Shown here: one piece after another, positions 25,084 through 34,520 of the stretch | Layout: each line of letters starts with the position of its first letter | Position numbering within the stretch: the stretch's first letter is position 1 | NCBI GenBank assembly: GCA_002428495.1 | Contig: DIWR01000018.1 | Span: forward strand, 62,001-126,000 | DNA: 64,000 bases | Source: Synergistaceae bacterium UBA6101 | GTDB lineage: Bacteria; Synergistota; Synergistia; Synergistales; Synergistaceae | Direction of reading: 5' to 3' | The notes under the pieces: model-generated | Told to the model about the DNA's origin: nothing | What the model saw: the letters and a program-made list of their open reading frames with translations, nothing else | Databases searched by the model: none | Position numbers and translations under genes: made by a program

Positions 25084-25932
25084 ATGATAAAGGCAGGAGA
25101 TCTGGTATTTATCTGGAACCCCAAAAAGGGAGATAATTTCCTCATAAAAGTAACACCGGGGATGTCTCAGGGGACTCACTTTGGTCAGATCAAACACTCT
25201 GACCTTATGGAACACGGATACGGGGAGGGCATAGTTACTCCGAAAGGGGAGGTCTATTATTTGCTAAGGCCTACCCTGGCCGGATACACCAGGAGGATCA
25301 AGAGACAGACCCAGATAGTTTTCCCTAAAGATGCTGGGTTCATACTCCAGCACATGAACATCTTTCCCGGATGTACCGTCGTCGAATGCGGAACAGGCTC
25401 AGGAAGCCTCTGCTGTACCTTTGCGCACTTTGTGGGAGACGAGGGAAGGGTCTGCACCTACGACCGAAGAGAGGAATTCTCAGCGCTTGCAAAGAAGAAT
25501 GCCGAAAAATGGGGAGTTGCGCACAGGATAGAATTCAACGTCAGATCGCTTGACGATGGGTTCAAAGAGAGGGACGCCGATGCAGTTTTCCTTGATATTC
25601 CGACTCCGTGGGAGTACATAGACAAGGCGTATGAAGCACTGGCGCCCGGAAATCATCTCGGCATACTTGTCCCTACTGCAAATCAGATATCTGAGACCCT
25701 TGTAAAACTCACGGAATTCGGGTTCGCCGATGTCCAGGTGCTCGAGCTTATGCTGCGCTACTATAAGACCGAACCCAACCGTATAAGACCCGAAGATATG
25801 ATGATAGGTCATACCGGATACCTGATCTTTGCAGTGAAGACACTTCCACTGCCGAAACAGGTACCAGCGGCGGAAAATAACGGAGATGCTGAAGCTGGTA
25901 CTGAGGCAGAAGAAGAGGGAACGGAAGAGTAA
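25084..25932 (+). CDS. trmI: tRNA (adenine-58-N1)-methyltransferase TrmI-like
   Basis: 282 aa, starting on the base after the transketolase stop. An N-terminal beta domain (LRPTLAGYTRRIKRQTQIVFPKD region) is followed by SAM motif I VVECGTGSGSL and the catalytic-region motif FLDIPTPWEYID. The GCD14/TrmI family methylates A58 of tRNA. The last 25 residues form an acidic Glu/Ala/Gly tail with no clear role. Confidence 0.88.
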   Translation: MIKAGDLVFIWNPKKGDNFLIKVTPGMSQGTHFGQIKHSDLMEHGYGEGIVTPKGEVYYLLRPTLAGYTRRIKRQTQIVFPKDAGFILQHMNIFPGCTVVECGTGSGSLCCTFAHFVGDEGRVCTYDRREEFSALAKKNAEKWGVAHRIEFNVRSLDDGFKERDADAVFLDIPTPWEYIDKAYEALAPGNHLGILVPTANQISETLVKLTEFGFADVQVLELMLRYYKTEPNRIRPEDMMIGHTGYLIFAVKTLPLPKQVPAAENNGDAEAGTEAEEEGTEE

Positions 25933-25958
25933 ATCTACATGGGACACCGTTCAAATAC

Positions 25959-26507
25959 ATGGATGATAAAAAGCGACTGATCCTTCATATATGCTGTGCC
26001 CCTGATGCTACCGTGCCTGTGGATGATCTTTTGGAAGAGGGATATAGTACAGAAGGTTTTTTCTACGGAAGCAACATCCATCCTGGGGACGAATTTGAAA
26101 AAAGGGCCGCTGCAGCAGTATGTCTATGCCAAACGAAAGGCATAGAGTGTAATGTTATGCATTACGACCCCGAGAAGTGGAACAGGGAAACGAAAGCGTT
26201 TGCAACTGAGCCTGAGGGCGGGAAAAGATGTCTGCTGTGTTTTGAGCTCCAGCTGAAAGCTGCGGCTGAATATGCAGTCAGGAGCTGTGCAGGACTGTTG
26301 ACGACCACTCTCACGATAAGCCCTCATAAAGATCCCTCTGTCATTAATGAGATAGGAGAAAAAGTTTCTTCTGAGTACGGGCTGATCTGGATCTCAAAGA
26401 TCTGGCGAAAAAACAACGGATTTAAAAGGTCCGTGAATGAGAGCAAAAAACTCGGGCTTTACAGACAGGACTACTGCGGCTGTATTTATTCAATAAGAAA
26501 TAGGTGA
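25959..26507 (+). CDS. queH: Epoxyqueuosine reductase QueH
   Basis: 182 aa. QueH (former DUF208) reduces epoxyqueuosine to queuosine in tRNA, replacing QueG. Its cysteine pairs that bind the iron-sulfur cluster and a second metal are present: HICCAPD (residues 10-13), RCLLCFELQL, and YRQDYCGCIYS at the end. With queD and folE2 at 676-1814 it shows that the organism makes queuosine. The ribosome site is weak, so the exact start is less certain than the family call. Confidence 0.9.
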   Translation: MDDKKRLILHICCAPDATVPVDDLLEEGYSTEGFFYGSNIHPGDEFEKRAAAAVCLCQTKGIECNVMHYDPEKWNRETKAFATEPEGGKRCLLCFELQLKAAAEYAVRSCAGLLTTTLTISPHKDPSVINEIGEKVSSEYGLIWISKIWRKNNGFKRSVNESKKLGLYRQDYCGCIYSIRNR

Positions 26508-26513
26508 CTGAAA

Positions 26514-27509
26514 ATGGACGATACCAAAGGACTTCCATCCGGGAAACTCTCGCCGGAAGCTCTTAAGCGGAACGTACTGCGCTACATTGGGGCCGTACGC
26601 GAAGAGCTTCTGATAGGCCCTGCTGTGGGAGAGGATGCGGCTGTCATCAAGTGGCCGAAAGGAAAGTATCTTGTCTTTTCATCCGATCCCATCGTAGGCG
26701 CGGAAAAAGGGGCAGGAAGACTTCTTGTAAGAATAAATTCAAACGATATAGCATCAAAGGGCGGAGATCCGGCTTATCTTGCCGTTACACTGATCCTTCC
26801 TCCTTCATGGGGAGAAGAAGGAGCTGCAAGTATCATGAGAGAGATCCACGAGGAATGCCTGGCTCAGGGTATCGCTGTTGCAGGAGGACATACGGAATTC
26901 AACGACAGATATGAAAGGCCTGTGATCATGGGAGCCCTTATTGGTACAGCAGACAGAGTGCTAAGGGCCAATGAACTGGGACCGGGCGACGCACTGATTG
27001 TAACGAAACATATAGGCATAGAGGGTATGTCTATCCTTGCAACAGACAAACAGGAGCTTTTGAAACCCTTCATGTCTGAAGCAGAGATAACCGAGATGGT
27101 TTCATGGGCCGAAAAGACTTCAGTACTTGAAGAATCCAAGGTTTTGAGAAAGATAGCCAAATTTATGCACGATCCCACTGAAGGCGGCTTTATGGGAGGA
27201 ATAGGTGAGATTTCGTCCCTGAGCGGTCTCAGGACGGATATAGACTATGCTTCAGTTCCTGTCCATCCCCTTACAGCCAGGGCGGCAGAAAAACTTGGAT
27301 TCGATCCGCTTCGACTGATAGCTTCAGGCAGCCTCATTGCCGCTGTGCCTGGGGAAAAGACATCTGAAGCGTTACGTGAGCTTGCAAAATTAAATATAGA
27401 CGCATCTGTTGTAGGATCAATGGGAGAAAAACTTCAAGACCAGGTGCCGGAACCTTCCGAGGAACTTTGGCGACTCCTGAAGATGGGTGGTGTAAAAAAT
27501 GGAGAATGA
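26514..27509 (+). CDS. HypE/AIR-synthase-like ATP-binding protein
   Basis: 331 aa in the PurM/HypE/ThiL fold. Seen: GPAVGEDAAVIK (nucleotide-binding start), INSNDIASKGGDPAYL, AVAGGHTEF and HDPTEGGFMGGIGEI, the last being HypE-like. It lacks the C-terminal cysteine motif of true HypE and no hyp or hydrogenase genes are nearby, so hydrogenase maturation is unlikely. Call it an AIR-synthase-related protein of unknown substrate. It overlaps the peptidase gene downstream by 11 nt. Confidence 0.7.
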   Translation: MDDTKGLPSGKLSPEALKRNVLRYIGAVREELLIGPAVGEDAAVIKWPKGKYLVFSSDPIVGAEKGAGRLLVRINSNDIASKGGDPAYLAVTLILPPSWGEEGAASIMREIHEECLAQGIAVAGGHTEFNDRYERPVIMGALIGTADRVLRANELGPGDALIVTKHIGIEGMSILATDKQELLKPFMSEAEITEMVSWAEKTSVLEESKVLRKIAKFMHDPTEGGFMGGIGEISSLSGLRTDIDYASVPVHPLTARAAEKLGFDPLRLIASGSLIAAVPGEKTSEALRELAKLNIDASVVGSMGEKLQDQVPEPSEELWRLLKMGGVKNGE

Positions 27510-28590
27510 GTTTATTCTTAAAAGAACTGAAAAGCTGCGCAAAGAGATGGCAAAAACAGGTACTGATGCTTTTGTCGTCTTCACAGATGAAAGCTGCAAC
27601 TGGGAGTCACTGTACTATCTTAGCGGTTTTAGAGGCACATCGGGAGCGCTGGCTGTATATAAAGATTCTGCCGAACTGATCCTTGACGCAAGGTACAGGC
27701 AGCAGGGTGAAAGACAGTCGCCGCACCGGGTCTCTGCCCAAAAAAACAGTCTGGTCGACGATCTTATTGAAAGTATATCCGCTCACGGCGCTCAAAAAAT
27801 ACTTTGTGAAGCAACAAAAACTTCCCATTCGACATGGGAAAAGCTATCCTCCGCTAAAAATACCAGATGGAGCGACGGATCTTATCTGATATCCGAGCTT
27901 CGCCGTTCAAAAGATGAACATGAGGTCCGGTTTATCATAAGGGCGGGAGAGATAGCCGCAGACGCTTTTTTGGAAACATTGGGCCTAGTAAGGCCGGGAA
28001 TGACTGAAAAAGAATTTGAAGCACTCCTCAATTTCAACATCAATAAATTTGGCGGCGAGGCCGGATTTGACATGATAGTTGCGTCAGGAACAAGAAGTTC
28101 GATGCCGCATGGAAGGGCCACAGGCAAAGAGATGATGCGGGGCGAGTGGGTCACGGTGGATTTTGGCGTAAGGTACAGGGAATACTTCTGTGACATTACA
28201 AGAAATTTTTCATTTGGTGCACCGGATCCCCGTGCAAAAGATTATCATGAAATATTGTCAGAGGCGCACCATGCGGCTGTCAGAGTTCTGCGCTCCGGCG
28301 CAAAGGGAACAGATGTGTACAAAACTGCATTTGATGTGCTCGAATCAATGGGACTGGGCAGATATTTTACACATGGACTGGGGCACGGTCTGGGCATTGA
28401 GATACACGAGACGCCATACATTTCCTCGAAATATTCATATGAATTGAAACATAACGACGTTGTCACGATCGAACCCGGAATATATATCGATGGCTGGGGA
28501 GGATTGAGATTAGAGGATAATTATCTTATAATTGAACAAGCGGGAACAAGGCTGACAGGAAAACTTGATCAGTCTTTTTACCGTGTATGA
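27499..28590 (+). CDS. Xaa-Pro aminopeptidase/M24 family metallopeptidase
   Basis: 363 aa with an N-terminal creatinase-like domain and a C-terminal pita-bread M24 domain. Metal ligands are all visible: VTVDFGVRYREYFCDITRNF (two Asp), HGLGHGLGIEIHE (His), VTIEPGIYI (Glu), and GLRLEDNYLI (Glu). It removes N-terminal residues before proline or cleaves X-Pro dipeptides, consistent with peptide fermentation. The size suits PepQ/YpdF-like enzymes. Confidence 0.9.
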   Translation: MENEFILKRTEKLRKEMAKTGTDAFVVFTDESCNWESLYYLSGFRGTSGALAVYKDSAELILDARYRQQGERQSPHRVSAQKNSLVDDLIESISAHGAQKILCEATKTSHSTWEKLSSAKNTRWSDGSYLISELRRSKDEHEVRFIIRAGEIAADAFLETLGLVRPGMTEKEFEALLNFNINKFGGEAGFDMIVASGTRSSMPHGRATGKEMMRGEWVTVDFGVRYREYFCDITRNFSFGAPDPRAKDYHEILSEAHHAAVRVLRSGAKGTDVYKTAFDVLESMGLGRYFTHGLGHGLGIEIHETPYISSKYSYELKHNDVVTIEPGIYIDGWGGLRLEDNYLIIEQAGTRLTGKLDQSFYRV

Positions 28591-28668
28591 AAAACAATGT
28601 TAGAATGATAATGATTCCGGCAATAGTGGCCATTGGTGAGGCCCAAATTAAAAGGAGGACTATGGACA

Positions 28669-28827
28669 ATGAAGAAGTACGTATGCACCGTTTGCGGTTA
28701 TGTTTATGAGCCAGAAGCAGGAGACCCGGATTCAGGAGTTGCCCCGGGAACACCTTTTGAAGAGATCCCTGATGACTGGGCCTGTCCCGTATGCGGTGTA
28801 GGCAAGGACATGTTCGAGGCTCAGTGA
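28669..28827 (+). CDS. Rubredoxin
   Basis: 52 aa. The two iron-binding pairs are YVCTVCGYVY and WACPVCGVG, with the usual DPDSGV and PGTPFEEIPDDW between them. It is a one-iron electron carrier, common in strict anaerobes for peroxide or oxygen detoxification. ATG 28669 follows AAAAGGAGG. An out-of-frame ATG at 28662 is ignored. A terminator follows. Confidence 0.95.
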   Translation: MKKYVCTVCGYVYEPEAGDPDSGVAPGTPFEEIPDDWACPVCGVGKDMFEAQ

Positions 28828-28865
28828 TCAGGTAGTCAGTCAGCGTAAGGATAAGTCATAATTAT

Positions 28866-28902
28866 GGGAGACCCTCATTGATCTGAAGGTCTCTCTTTTT
28901 TA
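28866..28902. terminator. Terminator after rubredoxin, overlapping the HD gene stop
   Basis: GGGAGACC (28866-28873) pairs with GGTCTCTC (one G-U), then TTTTTTA. The convergent HD-domain gene stops at 28900-28902 within the tail. Confidence 0.8.
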
Positions 28903-29679
28903 TTCCATTGAATATATGCGGTTTATTAAATTGTCAACGAGGTCTTTTGCACCGTAAGGTCGGAGGTCTTCGCGGATCCTTTCGATTATTTTTTCTTCTT
29001 TAAGTGTAGCCACTGAAACGGGAAAATTTAGGTCGCAGCCCCAGGTCAGCTGTATCAGCCTGTAATCCTGAAGGGAGCGGGCATTTGAATAGGAACCTGA
29101 GCCTGTCATCTTTATTTCTTCCACAAGATCGGAAGAAAGCCCTTCGGCCATCCGGTGCCTTGGGAGCATTTCAAATATCGTTCCTTTGTCGATACGTTCC
29201 TCTACCATCCTGTAGATATCAATTTTATCTGCATCCCTGACCAGGCATGACCATTTATAAGGACCGAGCTTCAGTCCGGCCGGTACTATTTTTTTGTTGT
29301 GGAACTTAACAGCAGATACGACATTTTCCCTTAAATTTTCAGGGATGCCCTCCCAGTCAAATTCTTTTGAGATTATTTCGGCACCCAGGTCTCCATGGTC
29401 AACGCTGATACTGTCGAAAAACGTACTGTACGTCTTGTACTGGGGAAATCTTCCCACGTCATGCAGAAGACCTGCAGTATGTGCCAGCCAGCTGTCCCCA
29501 TTCTCGTCCCATCCCATTGAATCCGCTGTTTCAGTACATATCAGAGATACTCTTTTGCTATGTTTGAGCTTGAGGTCAAGCATAGGATGGAGCATTCCTT
29601 CGAACTTGTAATTATCCGTGAATTCTTTGAACCATTTGTTTGTTCTATCAGTAGAAAACACTGGCTTCGCCTCCCGCAT
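28900..29679 (-). CDS. HD-domain phosphohydrolase
   Basis: 259 aa. The metal-binding HD motif is AHTAGLLHDVGRFPQY (about residues 67-82), with the upstream histidine in KLKHSKRV and later DHGDLGAE and KFHNKK. This is the HD superfamily of nucleotide or second-messenger phosphohydrolases. No GYP motif is seen, so it is not a standard HD-GYP. The substrate is unknown. It is transcribed divergently from the ZIP transporter. Confidence 0.75.
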   Translation of the reverse strand: MREAKPVFSTDRTNKWFKEFTDNYKFEGMLHPMLDLKLKHSKRVSLICTETADSMGWDENGDSWLAHTAGLLHDVGRFPQYKTYSTFFDSISVDHGDLGAEIISKEFDWEGIPENLRENVVSAVKFHNKKIVPAGLKLGPYKWSCLVRDADKIDIYRMVEERIDKGTIFEMLPRHRMAEGLSSDLVEEIKMTGSGSYSNARSLQDYRLIQLTWGCDLNFPVSVATLKEEKIIERIREDLRPYGAKDLVDNLINRIYSME

Positions 29680-29816
29680 TCTGAGAAAATATTATACCAC
29701 CTTAAATAAAAATGGTTTTATCTTGATTGCACCATACCCAGCCATTCTGGTACTTATGTTTTGCCTGTAAAATAGGAGTTGTTCTAAAAAATCACTCTTT
29801 GGAGGATGGTGTCCCT

Positions 29817-30623
29817 ATGAATTGGTTTATTGGGTTGTCAGCGCCGGTCCAGGCGGTTTTGGCAGGATGCTTTACTTGGGGTCTGACAGCTTTGGGTGCT
29901 TCGGGAGTCTTTCTTGCAAGAAATCCGGATCAAAAAGTTCTTGATGTAATGCTCGGATTTGCAGGAGGTGTGATGATAGCCGCCAGTTTCTGGTCTCTGC
30001 TTGCCCCGGCGATATTGATATCAGAGGAGCTGGGCTATCCGGGATGGCTGCCTCCTTTCGTTGGTTTCCTCATAGGAGGCATCTCAATGCGACTCCTTGA
30101 CTTGCTTATGCCGCATCTCCATCCGGGAATGGCCGAGACCGATCCTGAAGGACCTCCATCAAGGATGAAGAGGACTACACTCCTTGTGTTGGCGATAACC
30201 ATCCACAACATACCGGAAGGAATGGCTGTAGGAGTTGCTTTTGGAGCTATTGGACTAATGCCTGAGGCAACGATGGCCGGAGCAATAGCGTTGGCTATAG
30301 GCATAGGGCTGCAGAACTTTCCGGAAGGGCTTGCTGTTTCCATGCCTCTTCGCCGGGAGGGGCTGAGCAGACAAAAGGCTTTTTTATACGGTCAGCTTTC
30401 TGCGGTAGTTGAACCGGTTTTCGCTCTTTTGGGCGCTGTTTTGGTCCAGATAGCCCGGCCGGTCCTTCCATATGCGCTTGCTTATGCGGCAGGAGCGATG
30501 ATATTCGTTGTAGTTGAGGAGGTAGTTCCCGAGTCACAATCCGGCGGGAACGGAGATCTGGCAACCATGGGTGTCTTATTCGGCTTTGCTGTCATGATGG
30601 TCCTTGATGTCGCACTGGGATAA
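29817..30623 (+). CDS. ZIP family divalent metal transporter
   Basis: 268 aa with about eight membrane helices. Metal-binding signatures HNIPEGMAVG (TM4) and GLQNFPEGLAVS (TM5) are intact, and a His-containing loop, LMPHLHPG, lies between TM3 and TM4. It imports zinc, iron or manganese. ATG 29817 was chosen over an upstream in-frame start at 29727 because TTTGGAGG at 29798-29805 precedes it. No zinc-regulator operator was recognised. Confidence 0.88.
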   Translation: MNWFIGLSAPVQAVLAGCFTWGLTALGASGVFLARNPDQKVLDVMLGFAGGVMIAASFWSLLAPAILISEELGYPGWLPPFVGFLIGGISMRLLDLLMPHLHPGMAETDPEGPPSRMKRTTLLVLAITIHNIPEGMAVGVAFGAIGLMPEATMAGAIALAIGIGLQNFPEGLAVSMPLRREGLSRQKAFLYGQLSAVVEPVFALLGAVLVQIARPVLPYALAYAAGAMIFVVVEEVVPESQSGGNGDLATMGVLFGFAVMMVLDVALG

Positions 30624-30803
30624 TAAAAACATAAAGAACAAAGGCTCCCGACTTTTGTTGTCATTACCCTTTCGGAACGACAGGACAGCCAGCTGTGCTA
30701 TACTTTTCGGATGACACCAAAGATATGTGACTAATTCCTTTTTTATGAGTGACAATTATAGTATGTGACTTTACAGCAGATATTGTTTCAGGAGGAATAA
30801 TTG

Positions 30804-31619
30804 ATGGAAAATAAGATAGCCTTGATAGCCGGGGATGGAAATCTGCCTGTCGTGATAGCAAGCAGGCTTACTGACATGGGAACACCTCCGGTCGTTTACT
30901 CTGTCAGGGAAAAAGTCGGGGAGATATCTAAGTATGCACTTGAGGTAGTAAACATTGTAAAGCCTGATCTGGGGTCCACTATCAAGGACATGAAAAGCCG
31001 AGGCGTTAAAAAAATTATTATGGCTGGCCGCATATCAAAGACTCTTGTATTCAAACCCTCACTTTTTGATCTTACAACACAGAAATTTCTTGCAAGCCTT
31101 GTTTTCAGGGACGATCACACCCTTTTGGGAGCTCTTGTAGATTTTCTTGAAAAATCCGGATTTGAGGTAATGAGTTACAGGGAGATCGTTCCGGACCTGC
31201 TCGCCGGGCCCGGGCGCATAGCAGGGAGAAGACCCACTTCTGAAGAGATGGCTGATGCGGAATATGGTTTCTCGATCTGTAAAACTCTTGTCCCTCTGTC
31301 ATTTGGACAGACAGTTGTCGTCAACAAACGTTCGGTAGTTGCCGTGGAGGCCATGGAAGGAACGGACGCCACTCTTCTCAGGGCCGGCTCTATCTGTTCG
31401 GGAGGAACGGTAGTTAAAATGATGCGGCTTGACCAGGATCAGCGATATGACATCCCAACAGTGGGACCTAACACGCTGAGAAACATGGCACAGGCAAAAC
31501 TGACCTGTCTTGCTCTTCACGCAGGCTGGACCCTTATAATGGAACCCGAAGAATTCCGTTCCGTTGCTGAAAAAGAAAAAATTACCGTGATGGGAATAGA
31601 ACAGTGTCGATCTTCCTGA
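30804..31619 (+). CDS. lpxI: UDP-2,3-diacylglucosamine diphosphatase LpxI
   Basis: 271 aa. LpxI replaces LpxH in many Gram-negatives and makes lipid X from UDP-diacylglucosamine. Family features: IALIAGDGNLP at the start, DDHTLLGALVDFLE in the middle, and EGTDATLLRAGSICSGG with KMMRLDQDQRYDIPTVGP near the C-terminus. ATG 30804 follows GGAGG by 8 nt. It is the first gene of a long envelope operon and overlaps lpxB by 16 nt. Confidence 0.92.
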   Translation: MENKIALIAGDGNLPVVIASRLTDMGTPPVVYSVREKVGEISKYALEVVNIVKPDLGSTIKDMKSRGVKKIIMAGRISKTLVFKPSLFDLTTQKFLASLVFRDDHTLLGALVDFLEKSGFEVMSYREIVPDLLAGPGRIAGRRPTSEEMADAEYGFSICKTLVPLSFGQTVVVNKRSVVAVEAMEGTDATLLRAGSICSGGTVVKMMRLDQDQRYDIPTVGPNTLRNMAQAKLTCLALHAGWTLIMEPEEFRSVAEKEKITVMGIEQCRSS

Positions 31620-32731
31620 GCTCAGGCGAAGCATCCGGAGATCACTATACCGCCTCTGTCGCTAAAACTCTCCGCAAAATGGGCTATGAAGGCGATATAT
31701 GGGGCATGGGCGGCAAAGAGCCGAAGGAAGCTGGCGTAAGGGTCGAGTGGCCGGGTGAGGAGCTTCAGCTTTTTGGAATAGCAGAGGTGCTATCCTCAGT
31801 GCCTACATTATTCAGACTGTTGAATGAGATGACAGACCGAATAATGCAAAGGGGGCCTCAAAGCGTTGTGATCGCCGACAGTCCTGATTTCAACATTCGC
31901 CTTGCGCAGAAACTGAGGTCGAAAGGATACAAAGGCAGGGTCTTCTACATTTCTCCGCCGTCAGTATGGGCATGGAGAAGCGGACGGGTAAAAAAAATAG
32001 CTGCCGTTGTAGATGAATGTTTTCCGCTTTTCAGGTTTGAGCATGAATTTCTTCTGAAAAGTGGTTGCAGCAGCTATTGGACAGGTCATCCGATGATAGA
32101 GGAGTTTTCAGACAAAGAGGCGCTTGCAGCAAATCTGCCGGAGAGCTACAGAGACGACAGAATGCTTATAGGTTTCCTTCCGGGAAGCAGGGGAGTCGAG
32201 GTCAGAAATCTCCTGCCTGTAATGGAAAAAGCAGCCTCTGGACTTAGAGCGATGGGATGGCGTCCTGTTTTTTCGATAGCCCCCGGACTTCATGAGAGGG
32301 AAAAAATGAAGATGACAGAGCGCCTTCAGGCAGGTAATTTCGATGTTTACACAGGTCAGGGCAGGGATCTCCTTGCCGCTTCATGCTGCTCGGTAGCTGC
32401 GAGCGGGACCGTCGCTGTAGAAGCAATGATGCTGGGGAGCTACATGGTGGCGGCTTACAGGCTCAGTCCGCTCTCTGCATTCCTGGCAAGACGCCTTGTT
32501 AAGACCCCTTATTATACGATCCCAAATATCCTGCTGGACATGGAACTCTTCCCGGAGCTGATGCAGGAGGAAGCCACAGAGGAAAATATACTCAAAGAGG
32601 TTTTGAGGTGGCTAAACGGTGATGATAAAACCAAAAAATACATATCTCAAAAAATGGATCTTGCAAGGAAAATGCTTGGAGAGACGGGAGTCTACGAGTT
32701 GTGGGCAAGAAGAATAATGGGGGCAGTCTGA
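31604..32731 (+). CDS. lpxB: Lipid-A-disaccharide synthase LpxB
   Basis: 375 aa glycosyltransferase (GT19). N-terminal FLSSGEASGDHY, then VIADSPDFNIRLAQ, YISPPSVWAWR and FLPGSRGVEVRN are diagnostic. It joins lipid X to UDP-diacylglucosamine. The start is GTG 31604 inside lpxI, so translation is coupled. A second LpxB-like domain is fused to LpxK downstream, but this gene has the standard motifs and is the likely functional LpxB. Confidence 0.93.
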   Translation: MSIFLSSGEASGDHYTASVAKTLRKMGYEGDIWGMGGKEPKEAGVRVEWPGEELQLFGIAEVLSSVPTLFRLLNEMTDRIMQRGPQSVVIADSPDFNIRLAQKLRSKGYKGRVFYISPPSVWAWRSGRVKKIAAVVDECFPLFRFEHEFLLKSGCSSYWTGHPMIEEFSDKEALAANLPESYRDDRMLIGFLPGSRGVEVRNLLPVMEKAASGLRAMGWRPVFSIAPGLHEREKMKMTERLQAGNFDVYTGQGRDLLAASCCSVAASGTVAVEAMMLGSYMVAAYRLSPLSAFLARRLVKTPYYTIPNILLDMELFPELMQEEATEENILKEVLRWLNGDDKTKKYISQKMDLARKMLGETGVYELWARRIMGAV

Positions 32732-32732
32732 G

Positions 32733-34520
32733 ATGTTCTCTTTGAAAGACAAAAAAGCATGGTCCTCGTATGTCCGTTTGCTGGGATACTGCAAGCCCTA
32801 CAAAAAGAGGCTGGCAGCTGCCCTTGCCTGTATGATCCTTTCGTCAATATTTGGGATCGTCCCTCCTTGGCTAATAAAAAATATCGTTGATGATGTCCTT
32901 ATAAACAAAGAAGCTTCAACTCTCAATCTTCTTGCAATAGGAATAATAACTCTCTACATTCTGAAAGCTCTCTTCGGATATGGGCATATGTATCTTATGA
33001 CATGGGTCGGACAGAAGGTGGTCATAGATATCAGGCTGGAGCTCTACGACCACACCCAAAGACTTTCCCTTGCTAAACTTTACAGCAAGCGTTCGGGAGA
33101 GTTCCTTTCAAGGATAACGAACGACGTTGCCGTTTTGCAGAATATCCTTGCTTCGGTCATAGTAGATTTCGTAGTGCAGGGCTGCACGTTTATTGGGATC
33201 ATATGCTTCCTTCTCTTCATAAACTGGAAGCTTACTATTATCACATTCATAGTTACTCCTCTGGCTGTGCTAGTTATTGATAAAGCTTCTTCAAAGCTGC
33301 GTGAAGTCGGAGGGACTATACAGGAAAAACTGGCAATGGTGGCGGCGATCGCACAAGAAGCACTCTCATCAATAAGGATAGTCAGGGCTTTCGTCACTGA
33401 AGAGAAAGAATATGCAAGGTTCGAATATGAGAGCAACAGGCATTTTAAGGCGGTAATGAAAGGGACCCAGGTGAGAGGTCTTCTCGAAGGAACGGTCGAA
33501 GTCATACTTATTTCCGCACTTGCCTTTATTTTGTGGTTCGGGGGAAGGGACGTCATCAACGGAAAGCTGACAGCCGGAGCGCTTCTCGCTTTTCTTACAT
33601 ACATCGGCCTGCTTGTGCAGCCTATAAGGGTGCTTAGCAGAGTGATCAGCACAATACAACAGGGAGTTGCCTCAGCGGACAGGGTCTTCGAAATACTCGA
33701 CGAGAAGAACGAAGTGCCCCTGGCTGAAAACCCGCTGATCCTCACTCCGATGGAAGGTCAAATATCATTTAAAGATGTCTGGTTTGCATATAATGACAAA
33801 GCCTGGATACTGAAAGGCCTTGACTTTGAGATCGCCAGGGGGCAGAAAGTAGCAGTTGTTGGATCCACCGGTGCCGGAAAATCAACGCTGGCCGATCTTG
33901 TTATGAGATTTTACGACCCGCAGAAAGGAACACTTTTTATCGACGGAAAAGATATTAAACAGCTTGACCTGAAAAGCTACCGCAGGCAGATAGGAGTAGT
34001 GCCTCAGGATCCAGTCCTGATGAAGGGAACACTTGCATACAATATTGGATATGGATATGAAGGAGTTACTGACGATGACCTTGTTAGGGCCGCCGAGACT
34101 GCCGGAATACTCAGCTTCATCATGAGCCTTCCCGATGGTTTTGATGCAGCTGTAGGAGAAAGAGGAGTGACGCTTAGCGGGGGACAAAGACAGCGTATTG
34201 CTATCGCAAGGGCTGTAGTAAGGGATCCGCGGATACTGATCATGGATGAGGCTACTTCGTCGCTTGACGCTTTGGTAGAACAGCAGGTACAGGATGCGAT
34301 GCGAAAGGCAATGCAAGGAAGGACCTCGATCATAATAGCCCACAGGCTTTCTACGATACATGATGCCGACAGGATAGCCGTACTTTCAGGAGGAAGACTT
34401 GCTGAACAGGGCACGCACGATGAGCTTATGTCGGTAAAAGGACATTATTACAAGCTTTTCAAGGCAAGCAACGGAGAACACGGCGAAGAAAATGTCAAAA
34501 CTACTGCGCAGTTACCTTAG
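32733..34520 (+). CDS. msbA: MsbA-like lipid A export ABC transporter
   Basis: 595 aa half-transporter with an N-terminal six-helix membrane domain (about 20-310) and a C-terminal ATPase: Walker A VVGSTGAGKS, Q-loop VVPQDP, signature LSGGQRQRIA, Walker B ILIMDEATSSLD, and the switch HRLS. Its position between lpxB and lpxK indicates that it flips lipid A-Kdo across the inner membrane. Family sequence alone would also allow a drug exporter. It overlaps the next gene by 29 nt. Confidence 0.88.
   Translation: MFSLKDKKAWSSYVRLLGYCKPYKKRLAAALACMILSSIFGIVPPWLIKNIVDDVLINKEASTLNLLAIGIITLYILKALFGYGHMYLMTWVGQKVVIDIRLELYDHTQRLSLAKLYSKRSGEFLSRITNDVAVLQNILASVIVDFVVQGCTFIGIICFLLFINWKLTIITFIVTPLAVLVIDKASSKLREVGGTIQEKLAMVAAIAQEALSSIRIVRAFVTEEKEYARFEYESNRHFKAVMKGTQVRGLLEGTVEVILISALAFILWFGGRDVINGKLTAGALLAFLTYIGLLVQPIRVLSRVISTIQQGVASADRVFEILDEKNEVPLAENPLILTPMEGQISFKDVWFAYNDKAWILKGLDFEIARGQKVAVVGSTGAGKSTLADLVMRFYDPQKGTLFIDGKDIKQLDLKSYRRQIGVVPQDPVLMKGTLAYNIGYGYEGVTDDDLVRAAETAGILSFIMSLPDGFDAAVGERGVTLSGGQRQRIAIARAVVRDPRILIMDEATSSLDALVEQQVQDAMRKAMQGRTSIIIAHRLSTIHDADRIAVLSGGRLAEQGTHDELMSVKGHYYKLFKASNGEHGEENVKTTAQLP

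Noticed and set aside
30724..30777. Repeated TATGTGACT upstream of lpxI
   Set aside because: Only two short copies about 44 nt apart with no clear relation to a promoter; likely chance in AT-rich DNA.
33080..33745. 221-codon ORF antisense to the MsbA-like gene
   Set aside because: Low-complexity shadow of the ABC transporter membrane domain; no independent support.
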